Source: Erodium maritimum (lineage: Eukaryota; Streptophyta; Magnoliopsida; Geraniales; Geraniaceae). Taken from it: a stretch of DNA of 64,000 bases. The notes under the pieces are model-generated. The model was not told where the DNA came from. It worked only from the letters and a program-made list of their open reading frames with translations, and did no database searches. Location: assembly GCA_963921825.1 (NCBI GenBank), contig OY997590.1, positions 35,605,039 through 35,669,038 on the forward strand. Direction: 5' to 3'. Both the position numbers and the translations under genes were made by a program. Below are positions 11,681 through 22,793 of the stretch, piece by piece; the first letter of the stretch is position 1; every line of letters begins with the position of its first letter.

Positions 11681-11866
11681 TACTGAGCCAAGTGCGGTTG
11701 ATCTTTTTAAGATCTTTGTGGGACGCACGTGAACGTCCTTGTGTTTTGATCGAACCGGTTGTTCTAAACGAGGCTTCGTACTAGCGATCCAAGTAGGATC
11801 CCTTTAAGACGCATGAGAACGTCCCTTTATGATAAATCGAATCACTTGAGTTAATTTGAGTATGAG

Positions 11867-12657
11867 TACTTACGTTCTAAATGCAACGAGTACACGAGAT
11901 GTCCCGTGTTTACAGTCCGAGAGGGACCAGGAGTCGCCCCGCTGAGGGGCAGAGCCAGACACTAGCCGTTAATCTGGCAGGGACAACGAGCGATAGGGTG
12001 CGGCTTCCTCAGGGCACATGAGTTTGAGATGGACCGGTAGGGTCACCATCGAGCGTTCCTCCAGTCGCAGAGTTGACTCAGGCGACCCCTATGGACGAGG
12101 TGGTTCACACAGTACCAGCAGCACCCTGCGATCAGCAGGAGACTGCAGTACCGGCACCAGAGTCTGTGACTACGGCCGACACCGTCACTATCGAGAGGCC
12201 AGGCCAGGTGCACAACAACACGGCCAGGCTCTCAGGAATCTTCGTAGATTGAGTACGCCAATCAATCCCGGGGGTTCAGACCCCGAGGCAGCTGTGGTAT
12301 GGTTGGAGCGGATTACCCGCAACTTTGTTACATCGAGAGTGATCGGATGATTATCTGAGAATGTTTTCGCGACCGTTCAGCTTGAGAAAGAAGCATGATA
12401 CTGGTGGCAGCATGTGCAGATCAGGGTTAGAGGTGACTTTTAGCTATTCAATAGATTGTTCCTGGAACAGTATCTTTCCCCCGATCCATTCGAGAGGACC
12501 AACACCAGCAGTTGTTGGATATGCAGTAGAGAGTGATGATCGTCTCTAAGTATGAGGCGAGGTTCACGTTCTTGTACCGCTTCGCGCCGAGACGGTGCAA
12601 ACCGAGGAGAGCCGCCACGGGCGTTCGAGAGAGGACTCACCCCGTCTGTCGCGGATC
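11867..12657 (+). repeat. Tandemly duplicated leader/gag segment of element C, first copy
   Basis: Begins AGTACTTACGTTCTAAAT, the same string that restarts at 12658. The second copy runs 12658-12682, is cut by element A, and resumes at 30677 (CAACGAGTACACGAG) up to about 30988. The copies are roughly 93-95 % alike by eye. It covers the start of gag, with frames reading proline- and alanine-rich N-terminal sequence and then typical gypsy gag residues. Confidence 0.8.
11995..12657 (+). pseudogene. gag remnant of element C (fossil)
   Basis: Different plus-strand frames contain PAPESVTTAD and, further on, KYEARFTFLYRFAP, which aligns by eye with [13 protein letters not shown] in the gag of element B. 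This is the retrotransposon gag core typical of Ty3/gypsy. The frame is broken in several places; the zinc knuckle is not seen. Confidence 0.6.
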
Positions 12658-13265
12658 AAGTACTTACGTTCTAAATCCAAGCTGTCATGCCCCAATTTCA
12701 GTAAATCGAACTCGGGACGCGAACATTTAAAATAATAAACGCTTTGAAAACTTTTCCACTCAAACATTTTAAAATACCAGTTTAGTTCAACAAAATAATA
12801 TTTACAACTCAAAATCAGTCCCAACAAGTGGACAAAAACATGGTATCCGTCTCTAGACTCAATTAAACCCAGAATTCCGCTCCTAGCTCTTCAAGCTTCA
12901 GAAGCTCACCTAGTCCAACCTGCGACCAGTACCTGTAGGAAAAGCAGCTAGGGGTGAGCGTTCGCTCACCACCACGGATAACAGACTGACTACGACATAA
13001 TTAGCAGATAATGCCGGTAACACCAACACAAACTCAACACCGGGGAACACCATCCTCAACCCAAGTACTCCGACTGAAAACACACCCACTGTTACCTTCC
13101 TTGACCAACTCAACGCCTTGACACGTAAAGTAGACCCGACACAACGATCACGACCCCTCCCAAGGACTCAAAAGACCACCACACAACACCCAAGATCACA
13201 AAGGATCGCACACCAAACAAGATCACAAAGGATCGCATACCAGCTGCTCAGTAACCTTCTTTAGT

Positions 13266-14110
13266 GCCAAGAACGCTCGCAACCTCCCGAGACTCTAACT
13301 CAGTCAGGCCAGCCAAAGAACGCTCGCAACCTCCCGAGACTCTAACTCGGTCAGGCCAGCCGAAGAATGCTCGCAACTTACCGAGACTCTAACTCGTAAG
13401 CCAGCCAAAGAATGCTCACAAACCCAAACCACACACGCGCGGCCAGGACCCCTTTATTGACGGGCGGGCCCCTTACCCCATCTGAACATGCAGACGTGTG
13501 TGCTCGTGGACCCCCGTTTCATGAAGCGGGCCCCCAACCTCAGGTAACCACAATCACAATCACAATCACAAACAAGTTCAACAACCAGTAACAACACAGG
13601 TTCAACACTCACATGCACTCATGGCCACCAAGACACCAACAGTAAAACTCGGACTCAACAGCCCCACAGGCACTCACGGCCTCCCAAGATACACCAACAG
13701 TAAAACTCGGACTCAACAGCCCCACATGCACTCACGACCTCCGAAGATACACCAACAGTAACTCACGGGCTAAACAACCCCACGGGCACTCACAGCCACT
13801 CAAACCACCAACAGTAACTCACGGGCTCAACAACCCCACATGCACTCATGGCCTCTCAAAACTACCCACAGTCACTCACGGGCTCAACAACCCCACAGGC
13901 ACTCACGGCCTCCCAAGACACACCGCCAATAAAGACACGGGTTCAACAACCCCACGGGCACTCATGGCCACCCAAAGCACCAAAGGTAAAGACACGAGTT
14001 CAACAACCCCACGGGCACTCATGACCACCCAAAACACCAAAGGTAAAGACACGGGTTCAACAACCCCACGGGCACTCATGGCCACCCAAAACTCAACGAT
14101 AATACACGGG
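13266..14110 (-). repeat. Two tandem arrays inside the LTR of element A
   Basis: The first array repeats a 54-base unit with CGAGACTCTAACTC three times here; the right LTR has four at 27866-28060. The second repeats a unit of about 66 bases with CAACCCCAC and GGCACTCA roughly eight times; the right LTR has a matching array at 28250-28800. Array lengths differ between the two LTRs, so copy number has changed since insertion. Confidence 0.85.
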
Positions 14111-14321
14111 TCCTCAAGGCCACCAAAGACACAAAAATACACGATCAACCTCCGGCATAACCAATGCCTCCAACAGTTTCACAATCAACCTCCGGGCATG
14201 GTCATATGCCTCCAGTACTCCTAATCTCGATAAGTTCGCAATCAACCTCCGGGCATGGTCATATGCCTCCAGTAATTCTAATAACGCTAAGTTCTTTGCT
14301 CCTACGACACTACTAAGTGTC

Positions 14322-14326
14322 ACATG
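14322..14326. repeat. 5-bp target duplication of the copia element, left copy
   Basis: ACATG, repeated exactly at 22789-22793. The uninterrupted LTR of element A has a single ACATG at the same place (about 29040), confirming the insertion point. Confidence 0.95.
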
Positions 14327-16014
14327 TGTTAGTCTTAGTGCCCGTAGTTCAATCCTAAATGTCCAAATGTATATATCATCGTTAGCAATAAAATTAAAGT
14401 GGCTTTATATTACTTATGTGTTGGAGTAATATATCGATGTGTGCTCTGATCTATGCCCACCATGCGAATAGAACCATAGATCGAGATAGATCACACTCGA
14501 TGGGTCCCTAGTCAACAAAGCTTCACTAGAAGCGACTAGTATGAAAGATGGCTCTTTATGGCTTACGTTCTGTTAGTCATTGGAATGGGATTCCGGAGTC
14601 TGATCATAGATATCATGTGGGACATGATATTGGACGACCCACCCTGAATATGTGCCATAGATTAAGTCATGAACATATTCAGTGTTGTAGCTTGTCATGT
14701 ATCCTTAGACCAAGGAGTCTTTGTGATCGCTATGTAGTCAACAACTGAGTTTGACCTGAGCCTAACGTTGTCCGTAACAGGGCTTCCATAACGGCCAGGA
14801 TTGGCTTGGGGACGGGCTACATGAGTGACACGAAAGACGGCTAAGGGATTTATCCCTCATACTAAGGTATGGGAAAGATATCGGTTCTCGGCCACTTGAT
14901 CGAGAGTGACTGGAAGAATAGCATGGCCATGCACATGATACTGGGTATCATATCTTCAGTCATCTCACATATCAAGGAACGGTGATTGAGAATAATAAGG
15001 ATGACGGCTCTATGCCTTATCTCAATCAGGATATCGGAGATAAAAGGATAATGACAGGGACGACGGAAAGGTTAGAATCGACAGGGTCGATTCGTTATGT
15101 AGTGTCAGGCAATACTAAAGTCTCGTTAGTTGCCACTTAAATAGGATCAAGTAAAATGGGATTTTACGTTGATCTATTGACATGCATAAACCTAAGGGTC
15201 ACACCGGAGGATGAAACTCATTGACACATTTATGGAGAATGGCCAAAAGGGAGTTGTCTCGGGACATGACCAAAACTGGGTTTTGGGTCATGTGCCCGTA
15301 AGTGAATAGGACTTTACGGATCGAGATAAGGCTTGGAGTCTTGGGATTGATCGCGTCGGATAATGTTGGACATTTCCGGTATGGAAGGCATGGAGGCGAT
15401 GAGCGAATCACGGGACCTCGTTGGAAATGGTCACGGGCCATGTTCCAAGAGGCCCATGAAAGGCCCATGCAACCAAGGCCCATGGAACTAATTAATCAAG
15501 TCTTGATTAATTAGTACTAAGTAAGCAAGACAAGGATTAAGGTGTTGGTGATTCACCACCTAACACAATCTTGTCTTGCCATACTTTGTCCTATTTACAC
15601 CTTACTTGACACCATACTTGTCCCATGCCTTTAGTTGGACAAGTATGGGTTTTGTTATGTTTAAGTCATCTTTTTTCAACATAACAAAGACAAGACAAGA
15701 ATAGGAAACACATTTTCTCTCCCTCTTCCATGGCCATTTCGGGTTTGGCTAGTTTCCTCCTCCATTTTTGTGTTCTTGAGTCCTCAAAGAGAAGAACTAC
15801 GTGGCTTTGATTCCCATGTGGATACGTAGGCGTCTTGGAGACTCAAGCCAATCATTCGTTAACCGGTGTTCTTGTTTTGGTAAGAACTAGTGCTGAATTT
15901 TTCTCTTGTTAATCCATTCTTTGTTAGTTGTTTCATGGTTTTAATTGTCTCTTGGTTTTCATTGATTTTCCGCTGCGAGTTGGTTCATCTCCAACCCTAC
16001 CTCGAGACCCAACA
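14327..16014 (+). repeat. 5' LTR of the copia element
   Basis: TGTTAGTCTT to CCCAACA, 1,688 bases. I found no difference from the right LTR in the stretches compared, and frames at 14548 and 15199 recur at a constant offset of 6,774 bases with identical translations. Confidence 0.95.
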
Positions 16015-17571
16015 GTGGTATCAGAGCCGTGCTACCTTCGGGATTCACAAGACGGTGTTCAAAGTTTCGGTTTTGCTTGAAAGTTTCGTTTTTGGCATGT
16101 TGTTTTGCTAAATTGTTTGATAACATGTTTTAAATTCTTGTTCATGGATTTAATGCATGTAAAATGAATTTTTGAAAATTATTTCAAATCTGGAAATTTT
16201 GAAAAAAAATTTGATTTTTCGGGTCTCGGGAGCGGGACTCTCGGGGAGCCGAAACCGGGACCGAACGGGGCTCCGTTGGACGGAGCTAGGCCAAGCATGA
16301 CCATTAGATGGTTGATATGCCAAGGCTAAACCGTTTTGTTAGTTATGACGAGTTTGGAACCGTCATGATGAACTCGAAGATCAAATGTTCAAAAGTTTCA
16401 TTTTTGAACGGTTTCGATAAACCGAGCATCAAAAAATTTCGAAACTTGGCTATTAATTAAAACCGGAAAATCACATGATGTTTGATAACATGCTTGTTTG
16501 ATAACACGATGTGTGATGTGATGTTGGCATGGTGCACATAATAGCCCCGAGCTCAATTTAATTATTTATCGCTTTTCACGGCCTGCGAGCCGTTAGAGGT
16601 AACGTGTAATTATTCTTTCAAGGTGTGGTCGTCGAACCACTTGTTTGTAATATTTATTTATTCCCGACCTGCGAGTCGTGTATTAAATTGTAATATTTTA
16701 CTCAAGATGAAGAAAGGGCGAAAAGGTCATTTGGTGGCTTTTCGGGTGTTGGCATCGGCTTGGAGTCGGTGGAGCTCAAGAAGCTAGTGGGAGTTAGTTT
16801 AGGGGGCTATTATGTGCACATTTATCGCTTTATGCTTGGTTTAGTTTATGCATGATTAATTCTATGTGCTTTAGAATTGCATGCCTAACTTTATTTACCG
16901 AGCATATCACCTCACATGCAAAGATAAAATTGGAATTTTAATCCTTGTGTGTGAACCCTTAGAACCGTCATTGCATTGGATGTAGTTGACGGGTTCAAAG
17001 GAAGAATTACATTGGATGTAATTTGAGGCATCATTGCATTTGGAATGTAGTTGATGTGCTCATCGCATCTAGGATGTGCCAAAGTTTTGAACACAACTGG
17101 ACAAGTAAAAGCGGGTCATGTCCGATACCTCCCAATCATCAACACCTTACTACCTCCCCGTCCTATGGGTGTCGTGCGCATTAGCGGAGCATCCATGGGG
17201 AAGCGGGGTAGTAGGTTTGGACGACATATGTGGGTGTCGTGCGCATTAGCGGAGCACCTACATAGTGACGAGCCATAGTTGAAAATTGGTGAACCCGACT
17301 ACGATTCTCGGCCTGAGGTTGAGCTAGGGTAAAAGATAGGGTAAGTCGTGTACATAAGTACATACCCTAGCCAAGAGTCACATTGGATGTGATTGGATGG
17401 AGTCCTACCTACATAGCTCGATTAAGTGGTGAGCATTAGTTCAGCTTAATCGAGTGAATCAAGGATCTTGGTTTCAGATTCTAAAGGTTTAGAATTGATT
17501 GTTGGTGTTTAAGCTTGATCTTCATAAAATTTATTCAGTTTACTGATTGAATTTTATCTGTTGTAGATCAA
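16015..17571 (+). other. Leader of the copia element with primer site and stem-loops
   Basis: About 1.55 kb between the LTR and gag. It holds the tRNA-iMet primer site (16017-16028) and a perfect 17-base inverted repeat, GTGCACATAATAGCCCC at 16532-16548 with its complement at 16803-16819. Between them are three short stem-loops (16579-16592, 16625-16640, 16665-16678). Two copies of a 23-base unit containing GTCGTGCGCATTAGCGG lie near 17169 and 17231, and variants of CATTGGATGTA recur at 16975-17060. No protein is apparent. Confidence 0.7.
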
Positions 17572-20500
17572 ATGGCAAATTCAGCGAACATTAATAGTTT
17601 GTCATTAAAAACCATTCTTGACAGGGTCAAGCTAAATGGGACAAACTATTTGGACTGGTACAGAATTTTGAGGATAGTCCTCAAGTCTGAACGCAAAGAA
17701 TATGTCCTTGACAAGGCTGTCTCTAAGACCATATCAGAGTTACATGAAGTGTCATCAGCTGCTGAGAAGAATATCTCAGGGATCTGGGATCCAAGGATAT
17801 TCTGATGGTCAACAAGGGAATTGGAAGTGGCAAGGGCTGGGCCCATGCGCACTTGGCAGGAAAGATGAGACACCTGAGAATGTCTGCTTCTACTGCCAAC
17901 AGCCTGGTCATTGGAACCGGGATTACAGGAAGTTCACGGCTGATCTGAAGAAGGGCAGTGGGACTGCGCCTTCATCAAATAGCCTGGATGATCTGAAGAA
18001 GGGCAGTAGGACTGCGCCTTCATCAGGAAACCTGGATGATCTAAGGAAGGGCGGTGGGATCGTGCCTTCATTCGGTATTAACTCTATAGAGCTACATCTC
18101 TCTACTTCCAAAGATTCATGGGTATTAGATACCATGACTGAATCTCACACATGCACTAATATATGGTGGCTGAAAGTAGGAGAGATTTGGAAAGCACGAA
18201 ATGGACCTCAGAGTTGTGGCAACTGCTGTAGGATCCATGAGTCTTGCTTTGCCAAGAGGCCTTGTCTTAGTATTGTATAATGTATATTGCATACCTACTT
18301 TTAGTAGGAATATTATATCTGTATCCGTGTTTGACAAGGAAGGATATAATGTTAATATTGGAAATGGAGTTTTCAATGTTCTATGCAATGATATGTTTTA
18401 TACCAGTACTGACATGGTTGGAGGATTGTACATATTAGATATGGGTAACAATGCCTCAAGTTCTATATATTCCGTTAATACCAAGAGGTCTAAATCCAAC
18501 GATTTAAACCTAACTCTGTTATGGTACTGTCATTTGGGTCGCATAAACAAGAAGCGCCTATCAACACTTCAGAAGTGCGGGCTTTCAGGTTCATTCGAAT
18601 TCCATTCGATCGATAGGTGCAAGGTTTGTTTGATGGGCAAAATGACTAAAGTGCCCTTTATCGATCGCGATGAAAGGGCGGGTGAATTATTGGGGCTGAT
18701 ACACTCGAATGTGTGTAGACCAATAAGTTCACTTGCCAGGAGGGGTTTTAACTACTTTATCACATTTACTGATGATTACAGTAAATATGGTTATGTCTCT
18801 TCGGTGAGACATAAGTCTGAAGCTTTTGATAAATTCAAAGAGTTTAAGACTATAGTAGAAAACCAGCTCGACAAAGGTATTAAGGCACTTCGATTGGATC
18901 GAGGTGGAAAATACTTGACCACAGAGTTATTAGATCATCTAAAAGAGAATGGGATCCTTTTGGAATGGACTCCTCCTAGGTCACTGTAGTTGAAAGGTGT
19001 AGCCAAACGGAGAAATCGGACATTGTTAGACAATGGTCTGTTCCATGATTAGTTGGACTGATCTCCCAATCTCTTTTAGGGGTTTTGCTCTAGAGACGAC
19101 CGCATTCATAGTGAATCGGGCTTCGACGAATGGTGTGGAAGGGACACCATTTTAAAAATGGTACGGGATGATGCCCGCTTTGTCCTTCCTAAAGATTTGT
19201 GGTTGCGAGGCTTATGTGAAACATTTGGTTTCGACTAAGCTCGAACCAAGATCTGAGATATGCACCTTCGTGTGGTATCCCAAAGCAACAAGGGGATACT
19301 ATTTCTACAATCCCAGTGAGAACATGGTGTTCGTCGCTTGGGGTGGGGTCTTTATGGAAAAGAAGTTTTGTTTCCAAAGACGTCATTGGGAGGACTGTGC
19401 ATCTCGAAGAAATTCAGGATGGTACAGATCTGTCTAAACCAATTGGCAACCCAGTAGAAAGGAGCCAGAGATTGTCGTAGAGTAAGAACCAATTCCTGTT
19501 ACAATTCCGGAAGGTCCAAGGCGATTTGAAAGGATCAATCTTCCACCTCCAAGATATGGTATCCGGAGGTGACAATGAAGTCATGGTGGATCACGATGAT
19601 CCAGCCACCTTTCAGGAAGTCGTGGATGGGCCCAACTCCGAGTTATGGCTGGGAGCCATGAGGGAGGAAATGCAATCCATGTCGGACAACCGAGTCTGGG
19701 AACCGGTTGATCCCATCTATGGTGTGAGGACCATAGGATGCAAATGGATCTTCAAGGTGAAGATGGACATGGACGGCAACCCTCTGACCTACAAAGCTCA
19801 ACTGGTGGCGAAAGGTTATAGGCAGATCCAATGGATTGACTATGAGGAAACCTTCTCCTTAGTGGCTATGGTCAAAATCGATCCAAATTCTTCTTGACAT
19901 AACTGCGTATCATAATTACGAGATATGGCAAGTGGATGTCAAAACCGCTTTCCTAAATGGAAATTTGACTGAGTACGTTTGTATGTCTCGGCCCAAAGGT
20001 TTTGACGATCCGAAGAATAAGGGAAAGATTTATAAGTTGTTGAAATCCATTTATGGATTGAAACGAACTTCTCGGAGTTGGATCCTTCGTTTTGATGAAG
20101 CTGTAATTGGATTTGGCTTAATCAAGAACGAGGATGAATCTTGCGTTTATAAGAAGGCTAGTGGGAGCAATATTACCTTTCTGGTTCTCATTGAAAACGA
20201 CATCCCAACCTTGCACGAGACTAAAGCTTGGTTGAGGAAGTGTTTTTCAATAAAGGACTTAGGCGATGCTTCTCATATCTCAAGGATTAAGATATGTAGA
20301 GATCGCACCAAGAGGGTCTTGGATTTAAGTCAGGGAACCTATGTGAACAAGGCATTGAGTAGGTTCTTAATGCTCGATTCAAAGAAAGGACTCTTACCCA
20401 CTAGTCATGGCATTCATCTCAGCAAGACTTAGTGTCCTAAGACACCTGATGAGCTGAAAAGGATGATGAGAATCCTATGCGCCTGGGGGCAGGATCGATC

Positions 20501-20990
20501 ATATATGCCATGACATGTATGAGACCAGACGTCTCGTAAGCCTTATGTTGTACCAGTAGACATCATTCTAACCTGGGGGAAAGATGATGCTGAACTAGTC
20601 GTCGAAGGATGAGTAGACGCTAGTTTTCCAAGACAAATCCAGATGACTTTAGAAGTCAATCAGGATATGTGTTTACGCTGAATGGCAGAGCTTTAGCTGG
20701 GAAAGCGTAAAGCAAGATACCATTGCCGAATCTACGACAGAGGCCAAGTACATGGATGCTGCAGAGGCAGCTAAGGAGGCTATGTGGATTTGGAAATTCA
20801 TGGCAGGGCTGGGTGTAATTAAAAACCCATCCAGTCCGGTGAATCCATTTTGCGACAACACAAGGGCCATTGCGCAAGCTAAAAGCCTAGATCGCATAAC
20901 AAATCCAAACATGTACTGCGGCGTATCCACCTCATCAGATAAATACTGAACTGAGGTGAAGTGAAGATAACCGATATTGCAATAGATGAT
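17572..20990 (+). pseudogene. gag-pol remnant of the copia element (fossil)
   Basis: Gag start with LNGTNYLDWYRILRIVL (copia UBN2-type gag) near 17630. CCHC zinc knuckle CFYCQQPGHWNRDY near 17885. Protease-like SWVLDT near 18115. Pre-integrase block WYCHLGRINKKRL and CKVCLMGKM near 18520-18640. Integrase core with FTDDYSKYGYV near 18765. Reverse transcriptase with KWIFKVKMDMDG (19742), DVKTAFLNGNL (19935) and KSIYGLKRTSRSW (20044). RNase H tail at about 20720-20950. The reading frame is broken many times, so no full product is expected from this copy. Confidence 0.9.
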
Positions 20991-21100
20991 AACATAGCCA
21001 ACCCTTTGACTAAGGCAGTGTCACTGCCTGAACATGTTAGACATGTAAAGTCGATGGGGACATATTGGAGTTTAGATTGGAACTAGGGCAAGTGGGAGAT

Positions 21101-22788
21101 TGTTAGTCTTAGTGCCCGTAGTTCAATCCTAAATGTCCAAATGTATATATCATCGTTAGCAATAAAATTAAAGTGGCTTTATATTACTTATGTGTTGGAG
21201 TAATATATCGATGTGTGCTCTGATCTATGCCCACCATGCGAATAGAACCATAGATCGAGATAGATCACACTCGATGGGTCCCTAGTCAACAAAGCTTCAC
21301 TAGAAGCGACTAGTATGAAAGATGGCTCTTTATGGCTTACGTTCTGTTAGTCATTGGAATGGGATTCCGGAGTCTGATCATAGATATCATGTGGGACATG
21401 ATATTGGACGACCCACCCTGAATATGTGCCATAGATTAAGTCATGAACATATTCAGTGTTGTAGCTTGTCATGTATCCTTAGACCAAGGAGTCTTTGTGA
21501 TCGCTATGTAGTCAACAACTGAGTTTGACCTGAGCCTAACGTTGTCCGTAACAGGGCTTCCATAACGGCCAGGATTGGCTTGGGGACGGGCTACATGAGT
21601 GACACGAAAGACGGCTAAGGGATTTATCCCTCATACTAAGGTATGGGAAAGATATCGGTTCTCGGCCACTTGATCGAGAGTGACTGGAAGAATAGCATGG
21701 CCATGCACATGATACTGGGTATCATATCTTCAGTCATCTCACATATCAAGGAACGGTGATTGAGAATAATAAGGATGACGGCTCTATGCCTTATCTCAAT
21801 CAGGATATCGGAGATAAAAGGATAATGACAGGGACGACGGAAAGGTTAGAATCGACAGGGTCGATTCGTTATGTAGTGTCAGGCAATACTAAAGTCTCGT
21901 TAGTTGCCACTTAAATAGGATCAAGTAAAATGGGATTTTACGTTGATCTATTGACATGCATAAACCTAAGGGTCACACCGGAGGATGAAACTCATTGACA
22001 CATTTATGGAGAATGGCCAAAAGGGAGTTGTCTCGGGACATGACCAAAACTGGGTTTTGGGTCATGTGCCCGTAAGTGAATAGGACTTTACGGATCGAGA
22101 TAAGGCTTGGAGTCTTGGGATTGATCGCGTCGGATAATGTTGGACATTTCCGGTATGGAAGGCATGGAGGCGATGAGCGAATCACGGGACCTCGTTGGAA
22201 ATGGTCACGGGCCATGTTCCAAGAGGCCCATGAAAGGCCCATGCAACCAAGGCCCATGGAACTAATTAATCAAGTCTTGATTAATTAGTACTAAGTAAGC
22301 AAGACAAGGATTAAGGTGTTGGTGATTCACCACCTAACACAATCTTGTCTTGCCATACTTTGTCCTATTTACACCTTACTTGACACCATACTTGTCCCAT
22401 GCCTTTAGTTGGACAAGTATGGGTTTTGTTATGTTTAAGTCATCTTTTTTCAACATAACAAAGACAAGACAAGAATAGGAAACACATTTTCTCTCCCTCT
22501 TCCATGGCCATTTCGGGTTTGGCTAGTTTCCTCCTCCATTTTTGTGTTCTTGAGTCCTCAAAGAGAAGAACTACGTGGCTTTGATTCCCATGTGGATACG
22601 TAGGCGTCTTGGAGACTCAAGCCAATCATTCGTTAACCGGTGTTCTTGTTTTGGTAAGAACTAGTGCTGAATTTTTCTCTTGTTAATCCATTCTTTGTTA
22701 GTTGTTTCATGGTTTTAATTGTCTCTTGGTTTTCATTGATTTTCCGCTGCGAGTTGGTTCATCTCCAACCCTACCTCGAGACCCAACA
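21101..22788 (+). repeat. 3' LTR of the copia element
   Basis: 1,688 bases, preceded by the purine tract AAGTGGGAGAT and followed by the target duplication ACATG at 22789-22793. Appears identical to the 5' LTR. Confidence 0.95.
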
Positions 22789-22793
22789 ACATG

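Larger units (their letters stand above)
6649..12682 (+). mobile_element. Ty3/gypsy element C (fossil): 5' LTR, PBS, leader and gag
   Basis: A plus-strand gypsy fossil. The 5' LTR ends GGGGCGTGACA at 9950 and is followed at 9954 by TGGTATCAGAGCC, the standard initiator-methionine tRNA primer site. A long repeat-rich leader precedes a broken gag at about 11995-12657. No pol or right LTR is present. Element A lies inside a duplicated part of C. The LTR start is placed at 6649 (TGTAAAACTC) because related LTRs in this window start TGTAA; this is less certain than its end. Probably of the same broad chromovirus group as A and B. Confidence 0.75.
12683..14326 (-). repeat. 3' LTR of element A, left portion
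   Basis: Starts TGTCATGCCCC and matches the right LTR from 27278 closely. Contains three 54-base units at about 13266-13420 and a run of about eight 66-base units at 13600-14110. The other portion of this LTR lies beyond the copia element at 22794-24426. Confidence 0.9.
14327..22788 (+). mobile_element. Ty1/copia element (fossil), young, nested in element A
   Basis: 8,462 bases with LTRs 14327-16014 and 21101-22788, each 1,688 bases and apparently identical. Exact ACATG duplications flank it. The primer site GGTATCAGAGCC follows the left LTR at 16017 and the purine tract AAGTGGGAGAT precedes the right LTR. Coding order is gag, protease, integrase, RT, RNase H, which is the copia order. The coding region is clearly broken in many places although the LTRs look fresh, so this copy was probably mobilised by proteins from another element. 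LTR identity points to a very recent insertion. Confidence 0.95.

Noticed and set aside
13590-14110. Regularly spaced repeats that could suggest a CRISPR array
   Set aside because: The units are directly adjacent without unique spacers, inside a plant LTR; they are an ordinary tandem array.
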